Source: Gammaproteobacteria bacterium
GTDB lineage: Bacteria > Pseudomonadota > Gammaproteobacteria > Magnimaribacterales > Magnimaribacteraceae
DNA: 61,912 nt
NCBI GenBank assembly: GCA_015660645.1
Contig: DQKS01000045.1
Coordinates: forward strand, 1-61,912
Direction: 5' to 3'
This document shows positions 29,551-37,826 of this stretch, piece after piece. The notes beneath the pieces are model-generated. The model did no database searches. It worked only from the letters and a program-made list of their open reading frames with translations, and was not told the origin of the DNA. Position 1 is the first letter of the stretch, and each line of letters opens with the position of its first letter. The position numbers were made by a program, and so were the translations under genes.

Positions 29551-29561
29551 AAACTTATTAA

Positions 29562-30680
29562 TTAATTACTTTCAAAAAAAGATTTAACTTTATCAAACCA
29601 TTCTGAACTCAGCGGGGTCTGTTTATCACTCTTTTTAAGAGAAAATTGGAGTTCTTGTAATAAATCTTTTTGTTTTGTAGTTAGGTTTTGGGGAGTCTCT
29701 ATCACAGCCCTACACAAAAGATCTCCTTTAGATCCTCCCCTAATTGCATCTACACCCTTCCCTTTTAATCTGAATAATTTTCCTGTTTGAGTGCCTTCGG
29801 GTATCTTAATTTTTACCTTTCCATCCAAAGTAGGAATCTGTATCTCTCCGCCAAGAGTGGCGTCAACAAAGCTTATAGGGGCTTCGCAATAAAGATGCCT
29901 GCCATCTCTTTCAAAAACATCATGAGGAAGGACTTTAATTTGAACAAACAAATCTCCTGACGGACCTTTATTTGGACCTGCCTCCCCTTCTCCTGCCAAC
30001 CTGATTCTATCACCAGTATCTACGCCAGCCGGAATTTTGACTGAAAGAGTTTTTCTTCGTTCTACTCTACCCTTACCTCTGCAAGGCTTACAAGGATCCT
30101 TTATAACTTGTCCTGAGCCAGTACATTGCCTGCATGTTTGAGCAACAGAGAAAAACCCTTGTTGTGTTCTTACTTGGCCAGCACCATTACACCCAGAACA
30201 GGTAATTGGACTAGAGCCTTTTTCTGCTCCAGAACCATTACATTTTTCACAAGACTCTAGAGCAGGGACTGCAATTTTCTCAGTTACTCCTCTTACAGCA
30301 TCTTCTAAACTAATTGTCATTGAATACTGAAGATCAGATCCTCTATTGGATCTTTGTCTTCTTCCAAAAGGATCTCCTCCTCCAAAAATATCTCCGAAAA
30401 TATCTCCGAAAATATCATTAAACCCCTCTCCAGAGTGACCCCTAAATCCAGATGTATCTACGCCTTGATGACCAAATTGGTCATAAGAATTTCTTTTTGA
30501 TGAGTCAGATAGAACTTCGTAGGCTTCTGAAGCCTCTTTGAATTTCTCTGGGGCTGATGGATCATCTGAATTCCTATCAGGATGAAATTTCATAGCTTTC
30601 TGTCTGAAAGCTTTCTTTAAATCTCCCTCTGAGACATTTCTATCAACACCAAGAACTTCATAGTAATCTTTCTTAGACAT
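29562..30680 (-). CDS. dnaJ: chaperone DnaJ
   Basis: Hsp40 co-chaperone that stimulates DnaK ATPase. The J domain (1-70) contains HPDRN; a Gly/Phe region follows with a short internal repeat [18 protein letters not shown]. The cysteine-rich zinc region has four CxxCxGxG-type repeats ([32 protein letters not shown]; about 138-210), then come the C-terminal substrate domains. The length is 372. It lies 41 bases after dnaK without a visible promoter of its own. Confidence 0.97.
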   Translation of the reverse strand: MSKKDYYEVLGVDRNVSEGDLKKAFRQKAMKFHPDRNSDDPSAPEKFKEASEAYEVLSDSSKRNSYDQFGHQGVDTSGFRGHSGEGFNDIFGDIFGDIFGGGDPFGRRQRSNRGSDLQYSMTISLEDAVRGVTEKIAVPALESCEKCNGSGAEKGSSPITCSGCNGAGQVRTQQGFFSVAQTCRQCTGSGQVIKDPCKPCRGKGRVERRKTLSVKIPAGVDTGDRIRLAGEGEAGPNKGPSGDLFVQIKVLPHDVFERDGRHLYCEAPISFVDATLGGEIQIPTLDGKVKIKIPEGTQTGKLFRLKGKGVDAIRGGSKGDLLCRAVIETPQNLTTKQKDLLQELQFSLKKSDKQTPLSSEWFDKVKSFFESN

Positions 30681-30721
30681 ACTATTCCTTGGATAAGCAG
30701 TTATTATCTAAAGCTATAAGC

Positions 30722-32662
30722 TTAAGATTTTTCCTCTTCTTTTTCTTCTTCTTTTTCTTCTTTCACTTCTTCAAAATCTGCATCTACAACATCATCATCT
30801 GTGGCATCTGTGCTTGATTTATCAGCTTGATCTGCCTGGTCTTGTTTTGCCTGTTCTTCATAAAGCCTTTGAGCAAGCGGAGCTGATGCTTCACTTAAGA
30901 TCTTCACTTTATCGTCAATTGCTTCCTTATCATCTAACTTTAATGCCTTTTCCAGTTCTTCAATTCCTTTTTCTATAGCTTCTTTCTCTCCTTCTTCGAC
31001 CCTATCTTTTGCTTCTTCTAAAGTCTTTTTGCAGCTATGAACTAAGTTCTCACCCATGTTTCTAACCTGGACAAGTTCTTCAAACTTCTTATCGTCTTCT
31101 GCATGAGCTTCAGCGTCTTTCACCATTTGTTCAATCTCTTCTTCAGATAATCCACTAGAAGCTTTTATCTCAATTGATTGTTCTTTACCTGTTGCTTTAT
31201 CCTTGGCAGAAACATTTAATATACCATTAGCATCTAAATCAAAAACTACTTCAATTTGGGGCATTCCTCTTGGAGAAGCAGGAATATCAGTTAAATTAAA
31301 TTGACCCAAAGTTTTATTTTCAGATGCTTGTTTTCTTTCACCTTGTAAAACATGGACGGTTACTGCTGACTGATTATCTTCAGCAGTTGAGAAGATCTGA
31401 GATTTATTTGTGGGTATAGTAGTGTTTTTATCTATCAAAGGAGTCATCACACCTCCCATAGTCTCGATTCCCAAAGTCAATGGTGTTACATCTAACAACA
31501 ACACATCTGTAACATCTCCTGATAATACAGCACCTTGAATAGCCGCACCTACTGCTACAGCTTCATCTGGGTTTACATCTCTTCTTGCTTCTTTACCAAA
31601 GAAATCTTTAACTTTAGCTTGCACCATAGGCATTCTCGTCTGCCCACCAACTAAGATAACTTCATCAATGTCAGATGTTTTAAGGCCAGCATCTTTCAAA
31701 GCTATTTCTGTTGGCTTGATGGTTCTATTAACTAACTCTTCTACCAAAGCTTCGAGTTTTGCTCTGGTTAATTTATGAACAAAGTGTTTTGGTCCAGAAG
31801 AATCTGCTGTTATATAAGGTAGATTTATTTCTGTTTGTTGATTACTAGAAAGTTCAATCTTTGCTTTTTCAGCTCCTTCCTTTAATCTTTGTAAAGCAAG
31901 AGCATCATTATGTAAATCAACGCCTGACTCTTTTTTAAACTCTTCAGCAAGGTATTCAATCAAGGCATTGTCAAAATCTTCTCCGCCAAGAAATGTATCC
32001 CCATTAGTAGAAAGAACTTCAAATTGATGTTCGCCATCTACTTCAGCTATTTCTATAATAGAAACATCAAATGTTCCTCCGCCTAAATCATAAACTGCAA
32101 TCTTTTGATCTCCTTTTCCTTTATCTAAACCATATGCAAGTGCAGCAGCTGTTGGTTCATTGATTATTCTTTTTACTTCTAAACCAGCTATCTTGCCAGC
32201 GTCTTTAGTTGCTTGTCTTTGAGAGTCATTAAAATAAGCTGGAACAGTAATCACTGCTTCCTTAATTTCGTGACCAAGATATTCTTCTGCTGTTTTTTTC
32301 ATCTTTTTTAAGATTTCTGCTGCAACTTGTTGAGGCGCTAACTTCTTACTATCAGCCTCCACCCAAGCATCACCATTATCTGCAGCAACAATCTTATAGG
32401 GAACCATATCAGCATCTTTCTTTACCACATCATCATCATGCTTCCTTCCTATTAATCTTTTTATTGCATATAAAGTATTGTGTGGATTGGTAACAGCCTG
32501 TCTTTTTGCAGGAGCACCTACAGTTAGCTCTTCACCATAAGCAACCACAGAAGGTGTTGTTCTTGCACCTTCAGAATTCTCAATTACTTTTGCCTGATCT
32601 CCTTCCATAATAGAAACACAAGAGTTTGTTGTTCCTAAATCTATACCTATTATTTTAGCCAT
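30722..32662 (-). CDS. dnaK: chaperone DnaK (Hsp70)
   Basis: ATP-dependent chaperone. The nucleotide-binding domain begins [16 protein letters not shown], with [33 protein letters not shown] and [13 protein letters not shown]. The interdomain linker [15 protein letters not shown] is intact, followed by the beta-sandwich and helical lid. The extreme C-terminus is very acidic and repetitive ([12 protein letters not shown]) rather than the simple E. coli ending. It has its own sigma-32-type promoter in the gap after grpE as well as the promoter in front of grpE. Confidence 0.98.
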   Translation of the reverse strand: MAKIIGIDLGTTNSCVSIMEGDQAKVIENSEGARTTPSVVAYGEELTVGAPAKRQAVTNPHNTLYAIKRLIGRKHDDDVVKKDADMVPYKIVAADNGDAWVEADSKKLAPQQVAAEILKKMKKTAEEYLGHEIKEAVITVPAYFNDSQRQATKDAGKIAGLEVKRIINEPTAAALAYGLDKGKGDQKIAVYDLGGGTFDVSIIEIAEVDGEHQFEVLSTNGDTFLGGEDFDNALIEYLAEEFKKESGVDLHNDALALQRLKEGAEKAKIELSSNQQTEINLPYITADSSGPKHFVHKLTRAKLEALVEELVNRTIKPTEIALKDAGLKTSDIDEVILVGGQTRMPMVQAKVKDFFGKEARRDVNPDEAVAVGAAIQGAVLSGDVTDVLLLDVTPLTLGIETMGGVMTPLIDKNTTIPTNKSQIFSTAEDNQSAVTVHVLQGERKQASENKTLGQFNLTDIPASPRGMPQIEVVFDLDANGILNVSAKDKATGKEQSIEIKASSGLSEEEIEQMVKDAEAHAEDDKKFEELVQVRNMGENLVHSCKKTLEEAKDRVEEGEKEAIEKGIEELEKALKLDDKEAIDDKVKILSEASAPLAQRLYEEQAKQDQADQADKSSTDATDDDVVDADFEEVKEEKEEEKEEEKS

Positions 32663-32698
32663 TATCTTATTCTCCGAATCGTTATTACTATTATCTAA

Positions 32699-32726
32699 AA
32701 ATGGGGTTTATTTATTTTTTTTCAAG
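32699..32726 (-). promoter_or_regulatory. sigma-32-type heat-shock promoter for dnaK
   Basis: On the minus strand CTTGAAA (32726-32720) and CCCCATTT (32706-32699) are separated by 13 bases. Both match the E. coli sigma-32 consensus (CTTGAAA; CCCCATnT). The site lies between the grpE stop and the dnaK start, leaving a leader of about 30 bases. Confidence 0.8.
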
Positions 32727-32733
32727 TCTTTGG

Positions 32734-33297
32734 TTAATTTTTCTGGGATTTCTTAGAGACTATCACTTTGGCTGGTCTCAAAACTCGATTTAGAATCATA
32801 AACCCTCTCTGAACTACTTCGATAATAGTATTTTCATCTTTAGATTCATCTTCAATTAAAGAAAGAGCCTCATGTTTTTCAGGATCAAAATTTTCATCCA
32901 AGGGATCAATTGGTGTGATGCCTGCTGTTTGTAATGAACTCTCAAAGCTTTTAAAAGTTAATTCCAGTCCTTCTATTACAGAAGTTAAATCAGTTTCTTC
33001 TTTTGATGACTCTATAGCCCTATGTAAATTATCGCCTACAGCAAGAAATTCTTTAGCTAAGGATTCAGCGCCATACAATCTAGCTCTAGTTACTTCTTGA
33101 GCTGCAATTCTTCTAACATTTTGAACTTCAGCTTGAGCCCTTAAAAGTTTCTCTTGAAGCTCTTCTATTTGCTTTTCAAGAGAAACGGGTTCTTCAATTA
33201 TATTTTCTAGATCTTCTTCTGAAATTTCATGATCATTTTCATTAATTAGATCTTCTTTTTCAGAAATTACTTTTGAATCTTTATCTTTTTTTTCCAC
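32734..33297 (-). CDS. grpE: nucleotide exchange factor GrpE
   Basis: Dimeric exchange factor for DnaK. A charged N-terminal tail is followed by a long coiled coil (about residues 25-90, LEKQIEELQEKLLRAQAEVQNVRRI) and the C-terminal beta domain with GITPIDPLDENFDPEKHEAL and VVQRGFMILNRVLRPAKVIVSK. The length of 187 is typical. The start codon is GTG, preceded by AAGGAG. It is first gene of the grpE-dnaK-dnaJ-dapB operon. Confidence 0.95.
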   Translation of the reverse strand: MEKKDKDSKVISEKEDLINENDHEISEEDLENIIEEPVSLEKQIEELQEKLLRAQAEVQNVRRIAAQEVTRARLYGAESLAKEFLAVGDNLHRAIESSKEETDLTSVIEGLELTFKSFESSLQTAGITPIDPLDENFDPEKHEALSLIEDESKDENTIIEVVQRGFMILNRVLRPAKVIVSKKSQKN

Positions 33298-33319
33298 AAA
33301 AAACTCCTTATAACCACCG

Positions 33320-33347
33320 ATATGGGGATATCAATTCAGGTTTCAAG
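33320..33347 (-). promoter_or_regulatory. sigma-32-type heat-shock promoter for grpE
   Basis: On the minus strand CTTGAAA (33347-33341) and CCCCATAT (33327-33320) are separated by 13 bases, a full match to the E. coli sigma-32 consensus. The expected start near 33312 gives a short leader holding AAGGAG before the GTG of grpE. It lies directly after the fur stop codon. Confidence 0.82.
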
Positions 33348-33354
33348 GGAATAG

Positions 33355-33762
33355 CTATTTTTTTAGCGGTTTAACGTACAAAACCATGCTGTGGTCTATG
33401 ATTGTGTATCCTCTCTCTTTTGCAATTAAGTTTTGCCTTTCTTCAATTAAATCATCCGTAAACTCAATAATATTTCCTGTTTCTAGGCATATCATATGAT
33501 CATGATGATCAGCAGGGGTTAATTCATAAACAGCATGTCCGTCTTCAAAATTATGTCTAATACAAATACCTGCCTGTTCGAATTGAGTAAGAACTCGATA
33601 AACTGTAGCTAGGCCTACCTCTTCTCCTGCATCTAGAAGATTTCGGTAAATCCCTTCTGCACTTAAATGAGATTGACCTCCTGATTCCAACATTTCCAAT
33701 ATCCTAAGCCTTGGTAGGGTTACTTTCAGTCCAGCCTTCTTTAATTCTTCATCATCTGTCAC
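33355..33762 (-). CDS. fur: ferric uptake regulator Fur
   Basis: Iron-dependent repressor. The start at the GTG at 33762 gives MTDDEELKKAGLKVTLPRLRILEML, nearly the E. coli start, with AAAGG 8 bases upstream. A GTG three codons earlier lies inside that ribosome-binding site and is unlikely. The winged helix (1-80) is followed by the metal site ADHHDHMICLETG. Like Pseudomonas Fur it has one Cys here rather than the E. coli CxxC, and it lacks the Cys-rich tail. The length is 135. Confidence 0.95.
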   Translation of the reverse strand: MTDDEELKKAGLKVTLPRLRILEMLESGGQSHLSAEGIYRNLLDAGEEVGLATVYRVLTQFEQAGICIRHNFEDGHAVYELTPADHHDHMICLETGNIIEFTDDLIEERQNLIAKERGYTIIDHSMVLYVKPLKK

Positions 33763-33795
33763 AATAATCACCTTTAATGAGCTTTGTTAACGAAC

Positions 33796-33817
33796 TTGAC
33801 TAATAATAGTTTGTCAA
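33796..33817. promoter_or_regulatory. inverted repeat between fur and bamE
   Basis: TTGAC (33796-33800) and GTCAA (33813-33817) form an inverted repeat with a 12-base AT-rich centre in the 96-base divergent spacer between fur and bamE. It could be an operator or part of face-to-face -35 elements. I see no good -10 at the proper spacing and no clear Fur box. Confidence 0.3.
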
Positions 33818-33858
33818 AAACATTATATTACTAAACCAACAGTCCATAATATAACTTT

Positions 33859-34188
33859 ATGAAAATCATCAAGAAAATTTTAATAACAATATCCTTTTTA
33901 CTTCTGACTAGTACTTGTTCGCTGCCAAGAGTTTATGAAGTAGTTGTAAGTCAAGGGAATCTTATTGATGAAGATATGATGGGGAAGCTTGAAATTGGTA
34001 TGACTGAATCTCAAGCTAAATATATTTTAGGGTCTCCACTTATTACAGATACATTCACCCCGAATAGATGGGATTATTACACTGCTGTAACCCAGGGAGA
34101 GAAGAAATTTACAGAGAAGAAAGTTACCCTGTATTTCGAAGATAAAAAGCTTATAAGATGGGAAGAAGATTCAGATTTATCTGATTAG
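33859..34188 (+). CDS. bamE: outer membrane assembly lipoprotein BamE (SmpA/OmlA)
   Basis: Small BAM-complex subunit. It has a signal sequence with candidate lipid-anchored Cys20 (LLTSTCSLPRVYEV), then VSQGNLIDEDMMGKLEIGMTESQAKYILGSPLITDTFTPNRWDYY, which follows the BamE pattern closely. The residue before the Cys is Thr rather than Gly, Ala or Ser, an unusual lipobox, but Cys followed by L-x-RVY matches the family. Length is 109. It diverges from fur, as in many relatives, and overlaps the convergent transporter gene by 4 bases. Confidence 0.93.
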   Translation: MKIIKKILITISFLLLTSTCSLPRVYEVVVSQGNLIDEDMMGKLEIGMTESQAKYILGSPLITDTFTPNRWDYYTAVTQGEKKFTEKKVTLYFEDKKLIRWEEDSDLSD

Positions 34189-35528
34189 ATAAAAAAGTAG
34201 AGAAGTACCATTGCGACCATAACAGGTGCAACAAATCGAATTACAAAAAACCAGCTTTTAAAAATTATTCCATCCTCTATTTGCAACTCATCCAATACGT
34301 CTTTTTTCTTCATTACCCATCCAACAAATACGGCTATAAAAATACCACCAAGAGGAAGCATTATCTGATTAGTAAGAAAATCAGTAAAATCAAAGAAGTT
34401 CATTCCAAATAACTTAAATTCAGACATTAAATTAAAAGAAAGAGCACTGAACACACCTAGGATCCAAGAAAAAATCCCTAAACCAATAGCAGCATAAGCT
34501 CTCTTAGTTTTTAAAGACTCAACCAACCAAGCTACTCCTGGTTCAATTAGTGAAATTGAGGAACTTAAGGCAGCAATACTTAAAAGAATAAAAAACAGAG
34601 TTCCAAATAGAACTCCTAATGGCATATTTGCAAAAGCAATTGGAAGTGTTACAAATACAAGCCCAGGACCTTCAGTAGGCGCCAATCCATTTGCAAAAAC
34701 TATAGGGAATATGGCTATTCCCGCCAATAGAGCTACTCCAGTATCTAATGCTGCTACAGTTATTGCTGTTCTTCCAATGTTCTGGTCAGCAGGCATATAA
34801 GCACCATAAGCCATGATTGCTCCCATGCCTAAACTTAGTGTAAAAAAGGCTTGTCCTAAGGCAGCCAAGAGAACATCGGAATTAATCTTTGTGAAATCAG
34901 GTTTAAATAAATAAGCAAGTCCTTCGAGAAACGCACCAGTTTGCATGGCATAAATACAGAGCAAAATTATAATTATAAAGAGCATTGGCATTAAAGTATT
35001 TATCCATGCTTCCAAGCCTTTTAAAATTCCTCTAGCTACTATTGTGACCGTTAAAATAATAAAAAGGGTATGCCAGAATAATAATGCAGCTGGATCGGCT
35101 AAGAATTTATCAAATTCCGAACTAACAGCTTGGGCTGAAGTTTCCTGGAAACCACCAAATACATAAGCCATAGCCCAACCTGCTGCTACACTATAAAAAG
35201 AGAGTATTAGAAGACCGGCCAAGGCTCCTGTGGCTCCGAGCAAGGTCCAAGCTTGAGAACTTTCAGCTTCTTTTGCTAAGAAACTCATTGTATTGGCAGG
35301 ACTACTTCGACCTCTTCTACCAATCATAATCTCTCCCAACATAATAGGTATTCCGATTACAAATATGCAAGCTAGATATATTAGAACAAATGCTCCTCCA
35401 CCATTATCACCAGCCATATAAGGAAACTTCCAAATATTCCCAAGTCCGACGGCGGAGCCTGTTGCGGCTAATATAAAAGTCCACCTACTAGACCAAGTGC
35501 CATGTATTGATTTTCTTTGATCACTCAT
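34185..35528 (-). CDS. sodium-dependent transporter, NSS (LeuT-like) family
   Basis: A 447-residue membrane protein of about eleven helices. The first helix carries ATGSAVGLGNIWKFPYMAGDNGGGAFVLIY, the Na+- and substrate-binding unwound helix of the neurotransmitter:sodium symporter family, and SFYSVAAGWAMAYV fits helix 3. Bacterial members import amino acids; specificity is not readable from sequence. Its ATG overlaps the stop of the upstream membrane-protein gene (ATGA), so the two are co-translated. It occupies the place where ratA-rnfH lie in many gammaproteobacteria. Confidence 0.9.
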   Translation of the reverse strand: MSDQRKSIHGTWSSRWTFILAATGSAVGLGNIWKFPYMAGDNGGGAFVLIYLACIFVIGIPIMLGEIMIGRRGRSSPANTMSFLAKEAESSQAWTLLGATGALAGLLILSFYSVAAGWAMAYVFGGFQETSAQAVSSEFDKFLADPAALLFWHTLFIILTVTIVARGILKGLEAWINTLMPMLFIIIILLCIYAMQTGAFLEGLAYLFKPDFTKINSDVLLAALGQAFFTLSLGMGAIMAYGAYMPADQNIGRTAITVAALDTGVALLAGIAIFPIVFANGLAPTEGPGLVFVTLPIAFANMPLGVLFGTLFFILLSIAALSSSISLIEPGVAWLVESLKTKRAYAAIGLGIFSWILGVFSALSFNLMSEFKLFGMNFFDFTDFLTNQIMLPLGGIFIAVFVGWVMKKKDVLDELQIEDGIIFKSWFFVIRFVAPVMVAMVLLYFFI

Positions 35529-36019
35529 AATTTATATATTTTTAAGGGTTCAGAGTAAGGATTAAGCCAATAAGCTAACATAACCATAATACAAATACAT
35601 AACATAACTATAATTCTGTTAATTAGCCCTGAGTACCAAGCTGGGAATTTATGATTAAGCTTTATAGGAATTGGGTATTTATTTAATATTAATATACCAA
35701 AAAGCATTATTCCCATACCCCATGCAGGATTTATAAAAAAACTCATAAAAATACTTATTAAAGCTATTAAAGTTGATGAAAGTGCAAAAAATAACATCAA
35801 AGGTTTAAAACTAACAAGAGAGGTTCTTTTCATCAAAGAGAAAATATAACCCGATACAAAAAATAGAAATAGGCAACATAGCAATTGAAATGAATGAGCG
35901 ATAAAGATGGCATGAGAATTTTTAGTAAACCAAACTGCAGTTGTAAAACTAACAACTGGCAGTAACCAAAGATAAGCAATTGTTTGTGTAGAGTTCTTTA
36001 ATTGATGCTCGCTACTCAT
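35525..36019 (-). CDS. small membrane protein, DUF3429-like
   Basis: A 164-residue protein with about five hydrophobic helices. The middle part HSFQLLCCLFLFFVSGYIFSL and the C-terminal FPAWYSGLINRIIVMLCI resemble the DUF3429 (TMEM69-like) pattern of a Gly-containing second helix and a final P-x-WY-x-x-L-x-x-x segment before the last helix. Function is unknown. It is coupled to the NSS transporter by a 4-base overlap, so it may act with it; this is inferred from position only. Confidence 0.55.
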   Translation of the reverse strand: MSSEHQLKNSTQTIAYLWLLPVVSFTTAVWFTKNSHAIFIAHSFQLLCCLFLFFVSGYIFSLMKRTSLVSFKPLMLFFALSSTLIALISIFMSFFINPAWGMGIMLFGILILNKYPIPIKLNHKFPAWYSGLINRIIVMLCICIMVMLAYWLNPYSEPLKIYKL

Positions 36020-36061
36020 TGTTAATAGAATTTTATAGTTACTAAGGTTTATACTCTAAAC

Positions 36062-36535
36062 GTGGCAAAACAAAAAAAGAAGTCTGTAAATACTATTGCT
36101 GATAATAGAAGAGCAAAATTTAACTTTGAACTAAAAGAAAAATACGAAGCAGGAATCTCTCTTGAAGGCTGGGAAGCAAAAAGTATAAGAGAAAATAAAG
36201 CTCAAATTGCGGAAGCCTACGTTTTGCTAAAAGATGGAGAGGCTTGGTTAATTGGTTGTTATATAAATCCATTAAAAAATAGTAATCAAGAAATGGATCC
36301 TGCTAGATCAAGAAAGCTTTTATTAAATAAAAAAGAGCTCGCAGAAATCTTTAGAGCCACACAGCAAAAAGGTCTAACCTGCATACCAACAAAATTATTT
36401 CGAAAGAAAGAACTGGTTAAATGTGAGATTGCACTAGCCGTAGGAAGAAAAGTTCAAGATAAAAGAGAAAACATAAAGTCAAGAGATTGGGATAGACAAA
36501 AAGCTCAAGAGCTAAGAGAGAGAACTAAAAATTAG
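36062..36535 (+). CDS. smpB: SsrA-binding protein SmpB
   Basis: Partner of tmRNA in ribosome rescue. NRRAKFNFELKEKYEAGISLEGWEAKSIRENKAQI is the OB-fold core, and the C-terminal KRENIKSRDWDRQKAQELRER tail is the one that enters the decoding centre. The start is GTG at 36062 without a clear Shine-Dalgarno. A TATACT at 36050-36055 would put transcription start almost on the GTG, while TTGATG-N18-TAGAAT (36002-36031) would give a leader of about 24 bases. ssrA follows 40 bases downstream on the same strand. Confidence 0.95.
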   Translation: MAKQKKKSVNTIADNRRAKFNFELKEKYEAGISLEGWEAKSIRENKAQIAEAYVLLKDGEAWLIGCYINPLKNSNQEMDPARSRKLLLNKKELAEIFRATQQKGLTCIPTKLFRKKELVKCEIALAVGRKVQDKRENIKSRDWDRQKAQELRERTKN

Positions 36536-36555
36536 TTAACTTCACTGTTGAAAGG

Positions 36556-36561
36556 TATAAT
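36556..36561 (+). promoter_or_regulatory. consensus -10 element ahead of ssrA
   Basis: TATAAT lies 14 bases before the mature 5' end of tmRNA, just after the smpB stop. The -35 region overlaps the end of smpB and is weak (TAGTTA at 17 bases). This fits a precursor trimmed by RNase P at 36576. Confidence 0.4.
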
Positions 36562-36575
36562 CCTCAAACTTTTTT

Positions 36576-36929
36576 GGGGGCGAACTGGCTTCGACAACAG
36601 ATACGAACCCTCAAGTGCATGTCGAGAAGGTAGTGATTCTCGTTAATCAATTGCTGCAAACTTGTTAGTTGGCGAAAACGCAGACTACGCTCTAGCCGCT
36701 TAATTGGCTAGCTGTCCTTACCTGGTATCCGTGCCATTGTACTGACAGTCGACTTCACGGATTACGGGAATTGCTCTTCTCATTGGTAATTTCTTAAGAA
36801 TAAATTGAGATCGTCTTTTAAACCCTGCTTATCGGGTCTTAAAAGATTAAATTAATAGATAAAACTAAACATGTAGACCTTGTGGCAGAGTACTGATGGA
36901 CGCGGGTTCAATTCCCGCCGCCTCCACCA
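36576..36929 (+). ncRNA. ssrA: transfer-messenger RNA (tmRNA)
   Basis: A one-piece tmRNA of 354 bases including the encoded CCA. The 5' GGGGGCGAACTGGCTTCGAC and the 3' GGGTTCAATTCCCGCCGCC plus TCCACCA form the alanine tRNA-like domain. The acceptor stem pairs GGGGGCG with CGCCTCC, and its third pair is G-U, the alanine identity element. The tag reading frame at 36671-36700 encodes GENADYALAA followed by TAA; TTAGTT stands directly before it, as before known resume codons. smpB is directly upstream. The RNA ends 7 bases before the convergent SMP-30 stop. Confidence 0.95.
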
Positions 36930-36936
36930 TTAAAGT

Positions 36937-37806
36937 TTAAGGTTTGCCCGCTCCTGGGACGTCGACTCTAACCGTCTCAATCTTTCCAGATTTCTCTCGA
37001 AGAGCAGCTTCTGGATCAATCCCCGAAGCATTTGAAGTGCATATAAAAAGTGTACATAAATCATCTCCTCCCAACATACAAGCATATGCATTTGTTGAAA
37101 CTGGAATACTGTCTAATATCTCTCCACCTTCTTTTACTTTAATAACCTCAGCCGTTGAAGGGGAAGCTACCCATATTGCGCCTTCTGCATCTAAACACAT
37201 ACCGTCAGGTGCAGGCACCTCACCATCATCAACACTTAAAGTTAAATCAGCCCATATCCTTCTGTTAGACAATGTTGCATCCTCATTAACATCAAAAGCA
37301 GTTAACCGTGCAGCATAAGTCTCACCAACTATTAAAGTCCTACCATCCGGTGTGATAACTGTTCCATTTGGAAATAGTAAATTATTAGCTGCCACACAAG
37401 GGTCCTCTCCAGGCCGAACGAGGATTAAATTAGCAGGTTTAAGCTCTTCACCGGAATATGTGTTAAAGCCAAAATTCCCTATGTACGCATTACCTCGACT
37501 ATCAACCACCATGTCATTGCAATGAAAACCAGCCAAAGAAGATAAATCAGCAACTTCTTTTAGAACATTATTTTTATAACTCATTAATTTACGGTCTTTC
37601 ATGGATACAATCAGCATAGTGCCATCAGACAACCATCCTAATCCTGAAGGCTGATTAGGGATTTCTACTATTAGCTTGCTATTGCCTTTCATGTCTAATG
37701 AGAAGACTTTGTGACTATAAAAATCAGAGAAATAAAACTTTCCATCATGCCATCTTGGACCTTCTCCGAAAGTTAGCCCATCCATTAATATTTCAGTTTT
37801 TTTCAT
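36937..37806 (-). CDS. SMP-30/gluconolactonase/LRE family protein
   Basis: A six-bladed beta-propeller lactonase-like protein. The metal ligands of the family are visible: Glu at about residue 15 in FGEGPRW, Asn in FHCNDMVVDSRGNAYIGNFGFN and Asp in APDGMCLDAEGAIWVASPS. Members hydrolyse sugar lactones or other esters; the substrate here is unknown. There is no signal peptide. The ATG at 37806 is preferred over a TTG two codons upstream. It lies 20 bases after the glycosyltransferase gene in the same direction and converges on tmRNA. Confidence 0.88.
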   Translation of the reverse strand: MKKTEILMDGLTFGEGPRWHDGKFYFSDFYSHKVFSLDMKGNSKLIVEIPNQPSGLGWLSDGTMLIVSMKDRKLMSYKNNVLKEVADLSSLAGFHCNDMVVDSRGNAYIGNFGFNTYSGEELKPANLILVRPGEDPCVAANNLLFPNGTVITPDGRTLIVGETYAARLTAFDVNEDATLSNRRIWADLTLSVDDGEVPAPDGMCLDAEGAIWVASPSTAEVIKVKEGGEILDSIPVSTNAYACMLGGDDLCTLFICTSNASGIDPEAALREKSGKIETVRVDVPGAGKP

Positions 37807-37826
37807 AATCAATATTGAATATTATC

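Noticed and set aside
30395-30425. Short direct repeats (ATATCTCCGAAA units) considered as a repeat array
   Set aside because: They encode the DIFG repeats of the DnaJ Gly/Phe region and have no spacers, so they are not CRISPR.
33763-33858. Fur box for autoregulation of fur
   Set aside because: No 19-base GATAATGATAATCATTATC-like site could be seen; single AATAAT-type matches are expected in AT-rich DNA.
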